This document shows, piece by piece, positions 11,918 through 21,407 of a stretch of DNA of 64,000 nucleotides. The translations under genes and the position numbers were made by a program. The DNA is from Avibacterium paragallinarum (GTDB taxonomy: Bacteria > Pseudomonadota > Gammaproteobacteria > Enterobacterales > Pasteurellaceae). The stretch is from positions 62,001-126,000 of the forward strand of contig NZ_UGHK01000001.1 of assembly GCF_900450705.1 (NCBI RefSeq). Reading direction: 5' to 3'. Numbering within the stretch: the stretch's first letter is position 1; each line of letters begins with the position of its first letter. Under the pieces are notes generated by a model. That model did no database searches. It was not told where the DNA came from and was given only the letters and a program-made list of their open reading frames with translations.

Positions 11918-13231
11918 ATGGATCTCGCTTATTTAGCCCAAATTCCTGCCGAAGAGTTTGCTCAACGCCGTGCAAAAATGTTCGCCCAAATGCAGGATAA
12001 TTCCTTAGCGATTGTTTTTTCTGCTCAAGAACAAGTTCGCAATAAAGATTGCCATTACCCTTTCCGTCAAGACAGCTATTTTTGGTATTTAACTGGTTTT
12101 AATGAGCCTGATGCGATCCTCGTGTTAGCCAAAACTGCACAGCAATCTCGCACCATTTTATTTTTACGCCCTTCCGATCCGCTTATGGAAACTTGGAATG
12201 GTCGCCGTTTGGGCGTAGAAAAGGCAGCAGAAACATTAAATATCGATCAAGCTTACGCCATTGAAGATTTCGCTCAACAATGGAAAAATTTGAGCCAAAA
12301 TTACACCGCACTTTATTACAATTCTGATCAACAGGCTTGGGGAAACAGCCTGCTAGAACAAAGTGCGGTGCAATTTTCGCAGGTTTTTGATTGGGCGGAA
12401 ATTGTTGATGAAATGCGATTGTTCAAATCCCCTAATGAAATTACCTTACTCCAACAAGCAGGGCAAATCACTGCGTTAGGGCATTTGCTAGCAATGAAAC
12501 AAACTCGTCCAAACCGCTTAGAATTTGAACTTGAGGGCGAGCTTCTCTATGAATTTAATCGCTTTGGGGCTCGTTTTCCCTCTTTTAATTGCATTGTCGC
12601 GGGGGGCAATAACGCTTGTATTCTTCATTATAATGAAAACGATCAACCTCTTAAGGCTGGCGAATTAGTGCTAGTGGACGCGGGTTGCGAATTTGCTTAT
12701 TACGCGGGGGATATTACGCGTACTTATCCCGTAAATGGAAAATTTAGCCAAGCACAACGTGAGATCTATGAAATCGTATTGGCAGCACAAAAACACGCTA
12801 TTAACACCTTAGTCGCTGGAGCAACCATTCATCAAGCCAATCAAGAAGTGATTCGCATTAAAGTTGAGGGCTTGGTGCGTTTAGGCATTTTGCAAGGCGA
12901 AGTAGAAAATCTTATCCAGCAAGAAGCCTACAAAGCCTTTTATATGCACGGTTTAGGGCATTGGCTTGGGCTTGATGTGCACGATGTGGGGCGTTATAGC
13001 CTTGAAAAAGACAGCAAATTACGCGATCGTCCGTTAGAAGTCGGAATGGTATTAACCGTTGAACCAGGTTTATATATTCCAGAAACAGCCAATGTTCCTG
13101 AACAATATAAAGGCATCGGGGTACGCATTGAAGATGATATTGTCATCACCGAATACGGTAATAAGGTGCTAACTAGTGCGGTGCCGAAAGAAATTGATGA
13201 CATTGAACGGGTTATGGCAAATAACAGCTAA
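11918..13231 (+). CDS. pepP: Xaa-Pro aminopeptidase
   Basis: 437 residues: an N-terminal creatinase-like domain (DSYFWYLTGFNEPDA) and a C-terminal pita-bread metallopeptidase domain. The dinuclear metal ligands are visible as the Asp of LVDAGCEF and AGDITRTYPV, the His of HGLGHWLGLDVHD, and the Glu of TVEPGLYIP and GVRIEDD. It removes N-terminal residues preceding proline. Good ribosome site AAAAGGAGAAGAGG. The gene is coupled to ubiH downstream (12-base gap). Confidence 0.97.
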   Translation: MDLAYLAQIPAEEFAQRRAKMFAQMQDNSLAIVFSAQEQVRNKDCHYPFRQDSYFWYLTGFNEPDAILVLAKTAQQSRTILFLRPSDPLMETWNGRRLGVEKAAETLNIDQAYAIEDFAQQWKNLSQNYTALYYNSDQQAWGNSLLEQSAVQFSQVFDWAEIVDEMRLFKSPNEITLLQQAGQITALGHLLAMKQTRPNRLEFELEGELLYEFNRFGARFPSFNCIVAGGNNACILHYNENDQPLKAGELVLVDAGCEFAYYAGDITRTYPVNGKFSQAQREIYEIVLAAQKHAINTLVAGATIHQANQEVIRIKVEGLVRLGILQGEVENLIQQEAYKAFYMHGLGHWLGLDVHDVGRYSLEKDSKLRDRPLEVGMVLTVEPGLYIPETANVPEQYKGIGVRIEDDIVITEYGNKVLTSAVPKEIDDIERVMANNS

Positions 13232-13249
13232 CGCTCAAAGGGTGTGAAA

Positions 13250-14452
13250 ATGGAACAGATTGTGCATTATGATGTGATTATCGTAGGGGGGGCAATGGCA
13301 GGTTGCACGCTGGCATTGGCGTTAAGCGAGCAAACGCAAGGCAAAATTCGTATTGCCTTGTTGGAAAAACAAGCACCACAAAACCATCATCAAACGGGTT
13401 TTGATGCACGTTGTATTGCACTTTCAGCGGGATCTTGCCAACAACTTGATCGGATCACGCTACCAAACCAGCAATCTTTATGGCAACAACTTTCCCCTCT
13501 TGCTTCTCCCATTGAGCATATTCACGTTTCAGACAAAGGGCATAGTGGCTTGCTGGAATTTCACGCCCAAGATGTTCCGTTATCCCAACTGGGGGCGGTG
13601 GTGGAATTACAGCAGGTGGGCGAGGTGTTGCTCAATGCTATGGCACAATATCCGAATATTGACTATTTCGCCCCGGTGGAGATTGAACAAATTCTATTTG
13701 AAAAAGAGCGGGTGAAAATTTCGCTGAAAAATCACCGCACTTTGTTTTGCCAACTGATTATCGGTGCTGATGGCACACAATCATTGGTGGCAAAATCGGC
13801 ACAAATTCGCATTACAAAACAGCGGGATTACCAACAAACCGCCATCATCACCAATATTCAAGTGCAACAGCCACATCAACAACGTGCATTCGAGCGTTTC
13901 ACCGCAGAAGGCCCCCTCGCCTTGCTACCAATGCGGGATAGATTAATGTCTTTGGTTTGGTGTGTAAAAGATCCTAGCGAATTAATGACGCTATCCGATG
14001 GGGTATTTTTGACCCGCTTGCAACAACAGTTTGGTTGGCGGTTAGGAAAATTACAACAATGCGGTAAACGATTCGCTTATCCTTTAGCCCTATATCAAGC
14101 CGATCGACATATTTATCATCGTACAGCGTTAGTAGGTAATGCAGCCCAAACCTTGCATCCTATTGCAGGTCAAGGCTTTAACCTCGGAATGCGTGATGTA
14201 ATTTGCCTCGCTAAATTATTAAGCCAAGCTTTTATGGCAGAGCAAGATCTCGGTGCATATTCCTTATTATCACAATATGAAACGGCACGCCAAGCGGATC
14301 AATCTCGCTTAATCCATTTAACTAACGGGTTAGTTTCGATCTTCGCAAACGAATTACTTCCTTTACAAATCGGCAGAAATCTTGGCTTAATGGCGTTGGC
14401 ACAATCTCATTTACTCAAACAACAATTTATCAAACCCACATTAGGGTGGTGA
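13250..14452 (+). CDS. ubiH: 2-octaprenyl-6-methoxyphenol hydroxylase UbiH
   Basis: About 400 residues of the UbiH/COQ6 flavin monooxygenase family: FAD-binding DVIIVGGAMAGCTLALAL, the DG motif IGADGTQSLVA and ALVGNAAQTLHPIAGQGFNLGMRD. It hydroxylates the quinone ring. The GTG at 13244 and the ATG at 13250 are both possible starts. The next gene, ubiI, overlaps or abuts its stop, as in the E. coli pepP-ubiH-ubiI operon. Confidence 0.94.
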   Translation: MEQIVHYDVIIVGGAMAGCTLALALSEQTQGKIRIALLEKQAPQNHHQTGFDARCIALSAGSCQQLDRITLPNQQSLWQQLSPLASPIEHIHVSDKGHSGLLEFHAQDVPLSQLGAVVELQQVGEVLLNAMAQYPNIDYFAPVEIEQILFEKERVKISLKNHRTLFCQLIIGADGTQSLVAKSAQIRITKQRDYQQTAIITNIQVQQPHQQRAFERFTAEGPLALLPMRDRLMSLVWCVKDPSELMTLSDGVFLTRLQQQFGWRLGKLQQCGKRFAYPLALYQADRHIYHRTALVGNAAQTLHPIAGQGFNLGMRDVICLAKLLSQAFMAEQDLGAYSLLSQYETARQADQSRLIHLTNGLVSIFANELLPLQIGRNLGLMALAQSHLLKQQFIKPTLGW

Positions 14453-14457
14453 ACAGA

Positions 14458-15627
14458 ATGAAAAATTTTGATCTGATTATTATCGGTGGCGGAATGGTGG
14501 GGCTAGCACTCGCAGCCAAATTGAAGAATACCGCAATGCGTATTGCGTTGGTTGAACGCAACCCACCAAACCAATCTTTAGCGGAGATTGGCTATCGCGT
14601 TAGTGCGATAAATCTTGCCAGCGAGCAGTTATTACAAACACTTGGGGCTTGGCATCACATTCAGAATTTGCGTGCCACCGCTTATGATCAAATGAAGGTT
14701 TGGGAAAAAGACAGCTTTGCCAAAATTGAATTTGATACCAAAGGCTTAGGTATCGATCACCTTGGACATATTGTTGAAAACCACCTTATTCAGCACAGCC
14801 TATGGCAACAGGTCGCCACACAAAAAAATGTGGAAATTTTCACCGCACTTGTGCAAAACCTTGGCATCAATGAAAGTGCAGCGATTCTCACGTTGAACGA
14901 CGGACAAATGCTAACTGGGAAATTAATTGTTGGAGCAGATGGAGCAAATTCTTGGCTACGTCAGCAAGCGAATATTCCACTGATTTTCCGTGATTATGGG
15001 CAATATGCCCTCGTATGTAATGTGAAAACCGCTGAGCCACATCAGCATTGTGCGAGACAGATTTTCTCTCCTGATAGCATTTTGGCATTCTTACCCTTAC
15101 ACCAAGAAAATCTTTGTTCCATTGTATGGTCGCTCCCACCTGAGAGAGCAAAAACGCTCACCCAATGTGAGCCAGATGTGTTTAATAAGCAACTGAATAT
15201 TGCTTTTGATAATCAACTGGGTTTATGCGAGGTGCAAAGTGAACGCCAAGCCATTCCACTCACCGCTCGCTATGCCCGCAATTTTGCTCAGCCACGCATC
15301 GCATTAATCGGCGATGCTGCCCACACCATTCATCCATTGGCAGGGCTTGGGGTTAATTTAGGCTTTCAAGATGCCCAATTACTCGCCCAAGAAATCGAAA
15401 AACATTTTTCATTAGGTTTGGATATTGGGGAATATCGTTATCTTCGTTATTACGAGCGTTCTCGCAAAGCGGAAGCAGTGAAAATGTTGATTGCGATGCA
15501 GGGGATTAAAGAGCTATTTGCGGGTCATCACCCTCTTAAAAAGCTCGCACGAGGCATTGGATTGACGGCAACCCACCACTTTGGATTGCTAAAAGAGCAG
15601 TTTATTCGGCAAGGATTGGGAATTTAA
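14458..15627 (+). CDS. ubiI: FAD-dependent ubiquinone hydroxylase UbiI
   Basis: About 389 residues, paralogous to UbiH: FDLIIIGGGMVGLALAAKL, VGADGANSWLRQ and LIGDAAHTIHPLAGLGVNLGFQD. It performs C5 hydroxylation in ubiquinone synthesis. I chose the ATG at 14458, whereas the frame opens at GTG codons overlapping the ubiH stop. Assignment to UbiI rather than UbiF rests on position directly after ubiH. Confidence 0.85.
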   Translation: MKNFDLIIIGGGMVGLALAAKLKNTAMRIALVERNPPNQSLAEIGYRVSAINLASEQLLQTLGAWHHIQNLRATAYDQMKVWEKDSFAKIEFDTKGLGIDHLGHIVENHLIQHSLWQQVATQKNVEIFTALVQNLGINESAAILTLNDGQMLTGKLIVGADGANSWLRQQANIPLIFRDYGQYALVCNVKTAEPHQHCARQIFSPDSILAFLPLHQENLCSIVWSLPPERAKTLTQCEPDVFNKQLNIAFDNQLGLCEVQSERQAIPLTARYARNFAQPRIALIGDAAHTIHPLAGLGVNLGFQDAQLLAQEIEKHFSLGLDIGEYRYLRYYERSRKAEAVKMLIAMQGIKELFAGHHPLKKLARGIGLTATHHFGLLKEQFIRQGLGI

Positions 15628-16005
15628 TTCCCTTCCCTGTTGCTATCTCTGATGACGTAACATCAACATTATGCCCTATTTTAAACTTATACGGTAATAA
15701 ATTTCTCTTTTATTTAGAAAAATAATTCTATTTTTATATATTACAGAGATAAAAATTTTATCTGTATTGTTGCGAAAAATATTCGCTTATTCTTTTCTTT
15801 GTCTTTTTTTCATAAAAAAAAAACACGATCTAATTCACAAATTTTTAACTTGGTGATTGCGTCACTTTCTTCTCAATGCTATACATAAAATAGATAATTT
15901 ATTTCAAATTATCATAAATTGAAACTTATATTCACAAATAAGCCTTGTGCAATATAGTGGTATTTCAGATTTTTAGATCTCTCACTTTGAAACTAGGAGT
16001 AGAAA
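15628..16005 (+). promoter_or_regulatory. A/T-rich control region of the sugar ABC operon
   Basis: This 378-base stretch has no gene. It holds a 10-base A run near 15813 and a palindrome GATAATTT-N5-AAATTATC at 15893-15913, sized like an operator for a dimeric regulator and located about 90 bases before the first binding protein gene. No convincing CRP site. The ribosome site ACTAGGAGTAGAAA precedes the ATG at 16006. Confidence 0.45.
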
Positions 16006-16941
16006 ATGAAAAAAACACTATTCGCAATGTTATGTGGCGGGTTGTTATTCACCTCGCAAATGGCAATGAGCAAACAGCTTATCATCGGTGCCCCAATGAA
16101 CTCATTCGCTGATAAATGGCAAACCTATTTACAAGATTCAATTCGTGATTTTGACGCAAAGCACGATGATGTTGAAATTAAATTATCCGATGCAAATGGT
16201 GATCCCGCTCGTTTATTAAATGACGTAGAGACTTTTATTGATCAGAAAGTTAATGCTTTATTGGTTGTCCCAACTGATCCGAATATCGTTAAAGTTATTG
16301 GTCGCAAAGCACAAAAAGCTAAAATCCCTTTGATTATTGTGAACCGTAAACCCAATGATGAAGATATGAAATATGTAACGAGCTATGTGGGTTCTGATGA
16401 AATTGAGGGGGGACGTATTCAAGCTGATTTTATCGTCAATACCCTAGATGGAAAAACAGGAAATGCACTCGTTCTGCTAGGTCCTTTAGGGCAAGATGCG
16501 GTAACCAAACGCACTCAAGGCAACAAAGAATTTTTCGCTCAACATAAAAATATCAACATAGCCACAGAGCAGGAAGGAAAGTGGGAGCGTGATCGAGGCT
16601 TGAGCATTGCGGAAAATATTTTTTCTGCGAATAAAAACATTAATGTCGTGGTGAGTAATAATGACGAAATGGCGATTGGTGCAGTACTAGCAGCACGTAA
16701 ACAAGGAATAAAAGACGAAGATGTTTTGATTGTAGGGCTAGATGCAACGCCTGATGCCTTAGAGTATCTAGGCAAAGGCTTAGATGCCACCGTTTATCAG
16801 TCCGCAAAAGGGCAAGGAGAAACGGGGGCTGAAATGGCGTATCTAGCGGCCAAAGGAGAGAAAGTACCTTCCATCAAATGGATTCCTTTTGAATTAGTCA
16901 TACCAGATAAAAAAGAGGTTTATCAAGCGAAATATAAATAA
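16006..16941 (+). CDS. Periplasmic sugar-binding protein of an ABC transporter (copy 1)
   Basis: 311 residues with a 22-residue signal peptide (MKKTLFAMLCGGLLF...MSK). It is a type I periplasmic binding protein of the ribose/galactose/inositol cluster: ANGDPARLLNDVETFI, VVPTDPN, NRKPNDEDM, LGPLGQDAVTKRTQG, NNDEMAIGAVLAA, GLDATPDALEYL. The Arg of NRK sits where cluster members contact the sugar. The substrate cannot be read from sequence. First gene of an operon with a second binding protein and a truncated ATPase. Confidence 0.85.
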   Translation: MKKTLFAMLCGGLLFTSQMAMSKQLIIGAPMNSFADKWQTYLQDSIRDFDAKHDDVEIKLSDANGDPARLLNDVETFIDQKVNALLVVPTDPNIVKVIGRKAQKAKIPLIIVNRKPNDEDMKYVTSYVGSDEIEGGRIQADFIVNTLDGKTGNALVLLGPLGQDAVTKRTQGNKEFFAQHKNINIATEQEGKWERDRGLSIAENIFSANKNINVVVSNNDEMAIGAVLAARKQGIKDEDVLIVGLDATPDALEYLGKGLDATVYQSAKGQGETGAEMAYLAAKGEKVPSIKWIPFELVIPDKKEVYQAKYK

Positions 16942-16952
16942 ATTTTCAAGTC

Positions 16953-16974
16953 AAGGGCAAAGGCTTTTGCCCTT
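16953..16974 (+). terminator. Intra-operon hairpin between the two binding protein genes
   Basis: AAGGGCAAA pairs with TTTGCCCTT, followed by ATTTC. It probably attenuates transcription so that the first binding protein is made in excess, a common arrangement in ABC operons. An uptake signal lies shortly after (about 17009). Confidence 0.65.
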
Positions 16975-17048
16975 ATTTCACCGTTTATCACATTAAAGGC
17001 TACGACAAAAGTGCGGTTCATTTTTGTAGCGATTTTGGAGTATAAATT

Positions 17049-17993
17049 ATGTTGAAGAAAATAGGTGTATTACTGTTGGGTGTTCTATTTATTCCTGCCT
17101 TATTTGCCAAACCTGTTGTTATCGGTGTCGCAATGTATAGTTTAGCCGATAAATACCCGACTTATTTACAAGAAGCTATGCAAAAATTTGAGGCTGAACA
17201 TCAAGATGTCAAACTTAAATTTGCCGATGCCAATGGCGATCCCGCGAAAATGTTGAACGATGTTGAAAATTTTATTGGCTCAAATGTCAATGCCATCATT
17301 GTTATGCTGACCGACCCCAAAATAGCCAAATCTATTGGCATTAAAGCACGAAAAGCCAAAATTCCTCTCATTGCCGTTACTGTGAAACCGAATGATGAAG
17401 ATATGAAATATTTGACTAGCTATGTCGGTTCAGAGGAAATCACGAGCGGAAAAATGCAAGCAGAGTTTGTGTTACAAACGCTCAATGGTAAACCTGCTAA
17501 TGCCATTATTTTGTTGGGCCCTTTAGGACTAGATGCTCAAATTAAACGAACTGAAGGAAACAAAGCTGCCCTCTCTTCCCACCCAGAAATTCATATCATC
17601 GCCGAGCAAGAAGCTAAATGGGATCGAGCCAAAGCGATGGAAGTGGCAGAAAACTTATTTGCAGCACATAAAAAGATCAATGTGGTATTTGCCAATAATG
17701 ATGAAATGGCAATCGGTGCGTTATTAGCCGCACGAAAAATGGGTATCAAAGATGAAGAGATGATTATCGTGGGCATTGATGCAACACCCGATGCCCTCGC
17801 CTATTTAGGCAACGGATTAGATGCAACTGTATTTCAATCTGCTTCAGATCAAGGTCGCACAAGTGTTGAACTAGCTTATCGAGCAGCAAAAGGAGAAAGC
17901 GTTCCACTTTATAACTGGATTCCTTTTGAATTAGTTACACCAGAGAAAAAAGTACAATATATCAATAAATATTATCGTTCTAGTTCAAACTAA
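17049..17993 (+). CDS. Periplasmic sugar-binding protein of an ABC transporter (copy 2, diverged)
   Basis: 314 residues with a signal peptide (MLKKIGVLLLGVLFIPALFA). It is collinear with the preceding gene over its whole length and shares ANGDPAKMLNDVENFI, KPNDEDMKYLTSYVGS and NNDEMAIGALLAARK. It therefore arose by tandem duplication. The binding-site segments differ: NRKPND became TVKPND and VVPTD became VMLTD, so ligand or affinity probably changed. The ribosome site is TTTGGAGTATAAATT. Confidence 0.85.
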   Translation: MLKKIGVLLLGVLFIPALFAKPVVIGVAMYSLADKYPTYLQEAMQKFEAEHQDVKLKFADANGDPAKMLNDVENFIGSNVNAIIVMLTDPKIAKSIGIKARKAKIPLIAVTVKPNDEDMKYLTSYVGSEEITSGKMQAEFVLQTLNGKPANAIILLGPLGLDAQIKRTEGNKAALSSHPEIHIIAEQEAKWDRAKAMEVAENLFAAHKKINVVFANNDEMAIGALLAARKMGIKDEEMIIVGIDATPDALAYLGNGLDATVFQSASDQGRTSVELAYRAAKGESVPLYNWIPFELVTPEKKVQYINKYYRSSSN

Positions 17994-18076
17994 GGTAAGG
18001 CGTGATGCAAATGATTTTGGCATCAAACGACAATATAACAAATCCTTCTAAAACGATTGGTATAAAGGAGCAAATA

Positions 18077-19120
18077 ATGAACGCAGTTACACAATCCCCT
18101 TACATTTTAGAAATGCGTAATGTTTCTAAAACATTCCCCGGCGTAAAGGCGTTGGATGGCATTAATTTAAACGTTAAACGAGGATCTATTCACGCCTTAA
18201 TGGGTGAAAATGGTGCGGGAAAATCAACATTAATGAAAGTCCTTTATGGTATCTACACCCCTGATGCGGGGAGTGAACTTATTTTAGACGACAAACCTTT
18301 TAAACCCACTCGCCCGATTGATGCCATTCGTCACGGCTTAACGATGGTTCCACAAGAAATTTCCCCTGCGGCAAATTTAACCATTGCTGATAATTTTTAT
18401 CTCGGGCGAGAAATGACCAAGGGACACTTTTTATTAGACCAAAAAGCTATGAATGAAAGTGCGGTCAAAATTTTGACGGATTTAGGCGTGCCAATGGATG
18501 TTACTGTTAAAATGTCAGAGGTTTCCGTTGCTAAAGCACAGCTAGTTGCCATCGCCACTGCCGTGTCTAATGATGCGAAAGTCATCATTATGGACGAACC
18601 CACCACCGCATTAACAGAAACGGAAGTGGAACAGCTTTATCGCATTATTGAAATTGTGAAAAATCGCGGTATTGCCATTATTTTTATCTCTCACAAACTT
18701 GACGAAGTGTTTAGGGTTTCCGATGAAATTACCGTTATTCGTGATGGTCAATATGTTGGCACCAAGCCCACCTCAGAACTCACCAAAGATCAATTAATTG
18801 CGATGATGGTTGGGCGAGATATGTCAGAAATGTTCCAACGAGAGCGTTTTGACCTTTCTGATGAAATCGTTATTGAGGTGAAAGATTTCTCCCGTGCCGG
18901 AAAATACCAAAATATCAATTTCAAAGTGCGAAAAGGGGAAATTTTCGGTATCGCCGGTTTAGTGGGGGCAGGGCGTTCCGAAATTGTCGAGGGATTATTT
19001 GGTTATAAACCTGCTGAAAGTGGTGAAATCTATATTCACGGAGAAAAAGCCGAGATCCACAATCCTCTTGATGCTATGAAATACAAAATTGGCTTTGTTA
19101 CAGAAGATCGAAAATTATAA
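18077..19120 (+). pseudogene. Sugar ABC transporter ATPase, truncated in its second ATPase domain
   Basis: The 347-residue product has a complete first domain (Walker [10 protein letters not shown], Walker [12 protein letters not shown]) and the beginning of the second (RKGEIFGIAGLVGAGRSE). It ends abruptly after KIGFVTEDRKL, where intact relatives of about 500 residues continue with the second signature LSGGNQQ. The end coincides with the start of prophage-derived DNA, and no permease gene follows. The transporter is thus not functional from this locus. The ATG at 18077 has AAGGAGCAAATA upstream. Confidence 0.88.
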
Positions 19121-19153
19121 AATCGCAAAACATTTCGCATAAAATTTAAATTT

Positions 19154-19190
19154 ATTTTGCATAGCTATTGAGTCTCAGATTATGCAAAAT
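19154..19190. repeat. Inverted repeat near the outer end of the prophage remnant
   Basis: ATTTTGCATA (19154-19163) and TATGCAAAAT (19181-19190) form 10-bp arms with a 17-base spacer, 34 bases inside the point where the ABC ATPase is cut. A related GCATAAAAT lies just outside (about 19137). Possible transposase-end or regulatory binding sites. I find no match good enough to call them the same sites as at the left end of the second prophage. Confidence 0.35.
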
Positions 19191-19334
19191 TATTTCAAAT
19201 TTTTTATCATTTAGACCTCCATACCTCCCCAGCTACATTGTTAGTCAGTCGGCTTAACTACTGCTTATTTCCCCTTTACTCCTCGTCCCCAACGAGCAAT
19301 GATGCCCCCAACACAAAACAACAGGGACATAAAA

Positions 19335-19613
19335 ATGAAATTTAATACACGAGAATTTATTCAACACTTAACCACCAGACTTGAAAACCATCACGGCTTT
19401 AAAAATGGGGAATTTGTGCAAGGGAAACGCCGCTTTCAAGTCCGTCAAGATAGTTATCAAAATGAGCCAACAATTTATTTACTTTATATGCCACAAGGCA
19501 CGCTGGTTGAACACTCTGAACATTGTCGCCAACGCGTTTCAATCGAGACTAACTTTGACATTGTCGCCCAGCAAATCGCTGACAAAATCGCAAACATTTT
19601 AAGAGGGAAATAA
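19335..19613 (+). CDS. Small phage protein of unknown function
   Basis: 92 residues, MKFNTREFIQHLTTRLENHHGFKNG..., basic, with predicted helices and no recognisable motif. The ATG at 19335 (site CAGGGACATAAAA) is preferred over the in-frame ATG at 19299. It forms a pair with the next gene, 3 bases downstream, and converges on the methyltransferases; the two probably form a separate transcription unit at the prophage end. Confidence 0.6.
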   Translation: MKFNTREFIQHLTTRLENHHGFKNGEFVQGKRRFQVRQDSYQNEPTIYLLYMPQGTLVEHSEHCRQRVSIETNFDIVAQQIADKIANILRGK

Positions 19614-19616
19614 ACA

Positions 19617-19805
19617 ATGAAAAAACCAACTGAAAAAACCATCGCAAAAATATTAGAAACCATTGCAAAAGAGGTGGGGGATATTGAAACATTAGAAACC
19701 CGAATGAGCGACCATTTAGATTTTTATGATATGGGCGTGTGGAATATCAAACGCCTTATGCGTGCGGCTTATGAGGCAGGCTATAAGGCGGGCATTGAAA
19801 AATAG
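19617..19805 (+). CDS. DUF6900-like small protein
   Basis: 62 residues. The pattern IAKEVGDIETLETRMSDHLDFYDMGVWNIKRLMRAAYEAGYKAG resembles the DUF6900 family, short proteins on plasmids and phages without known function. It begins 3 bases after the preceding stop. Assigned from memory of the family pattern. Confidence 0.6.
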   Translation: MKKPTEKTIAKILETIAKEVGDIETLETRMSDHLDFYDMGVWNIKRLMRAAYEAGYKAGIEK

Positions 19806-19825
19806 GGGCGTTAGCCCCTTAATTT

Positions 19826-20662
19826 TTAGAATTTAAGCACCAAATTATCCTCATAGCTAACCTGATAGTTTAACGATGTTTGAAGGACTATCCGCTCAGC
19901 TCCATCAAAGGCTTGCCAGTTATCCTTTTTCGCCTGCACCATATACGCAATAAACCGCACAAACTCTGACTTAGTGGAGCTAAAAAACACATAAGGCGGT
20001 CGTGTTCGGTCAATAAGCTGCAAGAAATCAATCAAATCAAAATAATTTGCCATTTTATAGCTGTTTTGCTTGGTGCAAAGATAAGGCGAGTCTAACACAA
20101 ACAGGGCTTTAGGGTTGTCGGCAAACTTAGGCAGAAGCTGTTGAAATGGCTCGCTGACTATCTCAAGCCCATCAAGGTAATCCTCTGCACTAGGATAATC
20201 AGCCAGCTTTATTCCATTCCAAAATGTCTTGCTAAATAGCTCCTCAAATGAGCTGACTTGTTGCCCACTGAAAAGCAACCAACTTGCAATGGTGTTGAGG
20301 TCTTTAAATCCCTTAAAATCATTGATTTTATTGATGATTTCTTGCTTTTTATTGTTATCTAATCGCTTGTTTTTGGGTACAATATCGCCAACAATTTGAA
20401 GCAGTTCAGCTCGTAAACGATTTGTATCGCTTATGTGTTTTAACCTGTCGGCATAGCCATCAAAATCATTATAAATCACCCGTGCTTTGGACTTGATACG
20501 CTTTGCCACATGGCTTAATAAACCACTTCCTCCAAAAGCATCGACAATCGTCCACCCCTCCCCATCATCAGAAATATGCTCATTTAAAACCTGTTTAAAG
20601 GCGTTTAAAAACAGCCGTTTTTGCCCGACAAACGGCAACGGTGCTTGATTAAAATGACGCAT
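19826..20662 (-). CDS. D12-class DNA adenine methyltransferase-like protein
   Basis: 278 residues. The N-terminus PLPFVGQKRLFLNAF corresponds to the SAM-binding GGK motif of Dam-like enzymes. VDAFGGSGLLSHVAK is the FxGxG motif, and VLDSPYLC (around residue 195) replaces the usual DPPY by DSPY. Predicted N6-adenine methylation of phage DNA, probably against host restriction. The start overlaps the end of the cytosine methyltransferase-like gene by 14 bases, so the two are translationally coupled. The specificity is unknown. Confidence 0.8.
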   Translation of the reverse strand: MRHFNQAPLPFVGQKRLFLNAFKQVLNEHISDDGEGWTIVDAFGGSGLLSHVAKRIKSKARVIYNDFDGYADRLKHISDTNRLRAELLQIVGDIVPKNKRLDNNKKQEIINKINDFKGFKDLNTIASWLLFSGQQVSSFEELFSKTFWNGIKLADYPSAEDYLDGLEIVSEPFQQLLPKFADNPKALFVLDSPYLCTKQNSYKMANYFDLIDFLQLIDRTRPPYVFFSSTKSEFVRFIAYMVQAKKDNWQAFDGAERIVLQTSLNYQVSYEDNLVLKF

Positions 20663-21407
20663 CGTTACCCCCTAATACCTCAATAATACGACGATAAATA
20701 TCGTGGATAAGCGGCAACGGAATGGCTGAACGGGCGTTATAACTGTGTAAACAGTCAAACATCGTTTTGCCCGAAATATAATGCTGATAACGCAAATTTA
20801 GCGGAATATTGCTTTTAAACTTAGTCGCCTTTTTGCAGGGCCAGCCATAATTCCCATAATAGGTAGGGTTCGCATAAGGAAGAGGAAAGGCTAAAATCTC
20901 ATCAAGATAGTGCCAAAGGCGGCTCGCATAAGGGTTTTCAATCACATAAATTTTCGGCTGATACCGTTTAATAATCTCAATGGTGTTATAAATGCAAAGC
21001 TCACCATTAATTCGATTTAAAAAAGAGGTCTCATAACGATAACGTCGCTTTTTAACCGCTGCCGCGTCAAAATCTTTGCGACGACGAATAGCAAAGCGTG
21101 TATTTCCCTGCCATTGCCAACAGACATTCCCGCCCTTAATAGAGTTGGCAACGGAAAAACTCTCACAAGGCGGACTGGCTAAAATGACATCGGGTTTAGG
21201 GAGGCTATCTAGCTTATTAAACAGGGTTTTATCACCAAACAACCGCCCAAAATCCGCTAAATTCAGCGGTAGAAAATGCCGATTTTTACGCTCAATATCA
21301 ATGCCGATAGGATAGATTTTAATATTGCGAAATGCTTTTGCTGCTTGGGTATAGCAGCCGTTGCCGCTATCAAATAACGCCCAAACAATGATTTTCTTGT
21401 TTGCCAT
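20649..21407 (-). CDS. DNA cytosine-C5 methyltransferase-like protein
   Basis: 252 residues with a SAM-binding start (VWALFDSGNGCYTQAAKAF), the catalytic Cys motif ASPPCESFSVAN (around residue 75) and VIENPYASRLW at the motif VI position, with ENP in place of ENV. It lacks an obvious long target-recognition domain, so it is an unusual short member. Its ATG lies in a 10-bp hairpin, 58 bases downstream of com, in the position held by mom in phage Mu. Confidence 0.72.
   Translation of the reverse strand: MANKKIIVWALFDSGNGCYTQAAKAFRNIKIYPIGIDIERKNRHFLPLNLADFGRLFGDKTLFNKLDSLPKPDVILASPPCESFSVANSIKGGNVCWQWQGNTRFAIRRRKDFDAAAVKKRRYRYETSFLNRINGELCIYNTIEIIKRYQPKIYVIENPYASRLWHYLDEILAFPLPYANPTYYGNYGWPCKKATKFKSNIPLNLRYQHYISGKTMFDCLHSYNARSAIPLPLIHDIYRRIIEVLGGNDASF

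Noticed and set aside
15860-15876. A CRP site in the sugar operon control region
   Set aside because: The GGTGA/TCACT half sites are 5 rather than 6 bases apart.
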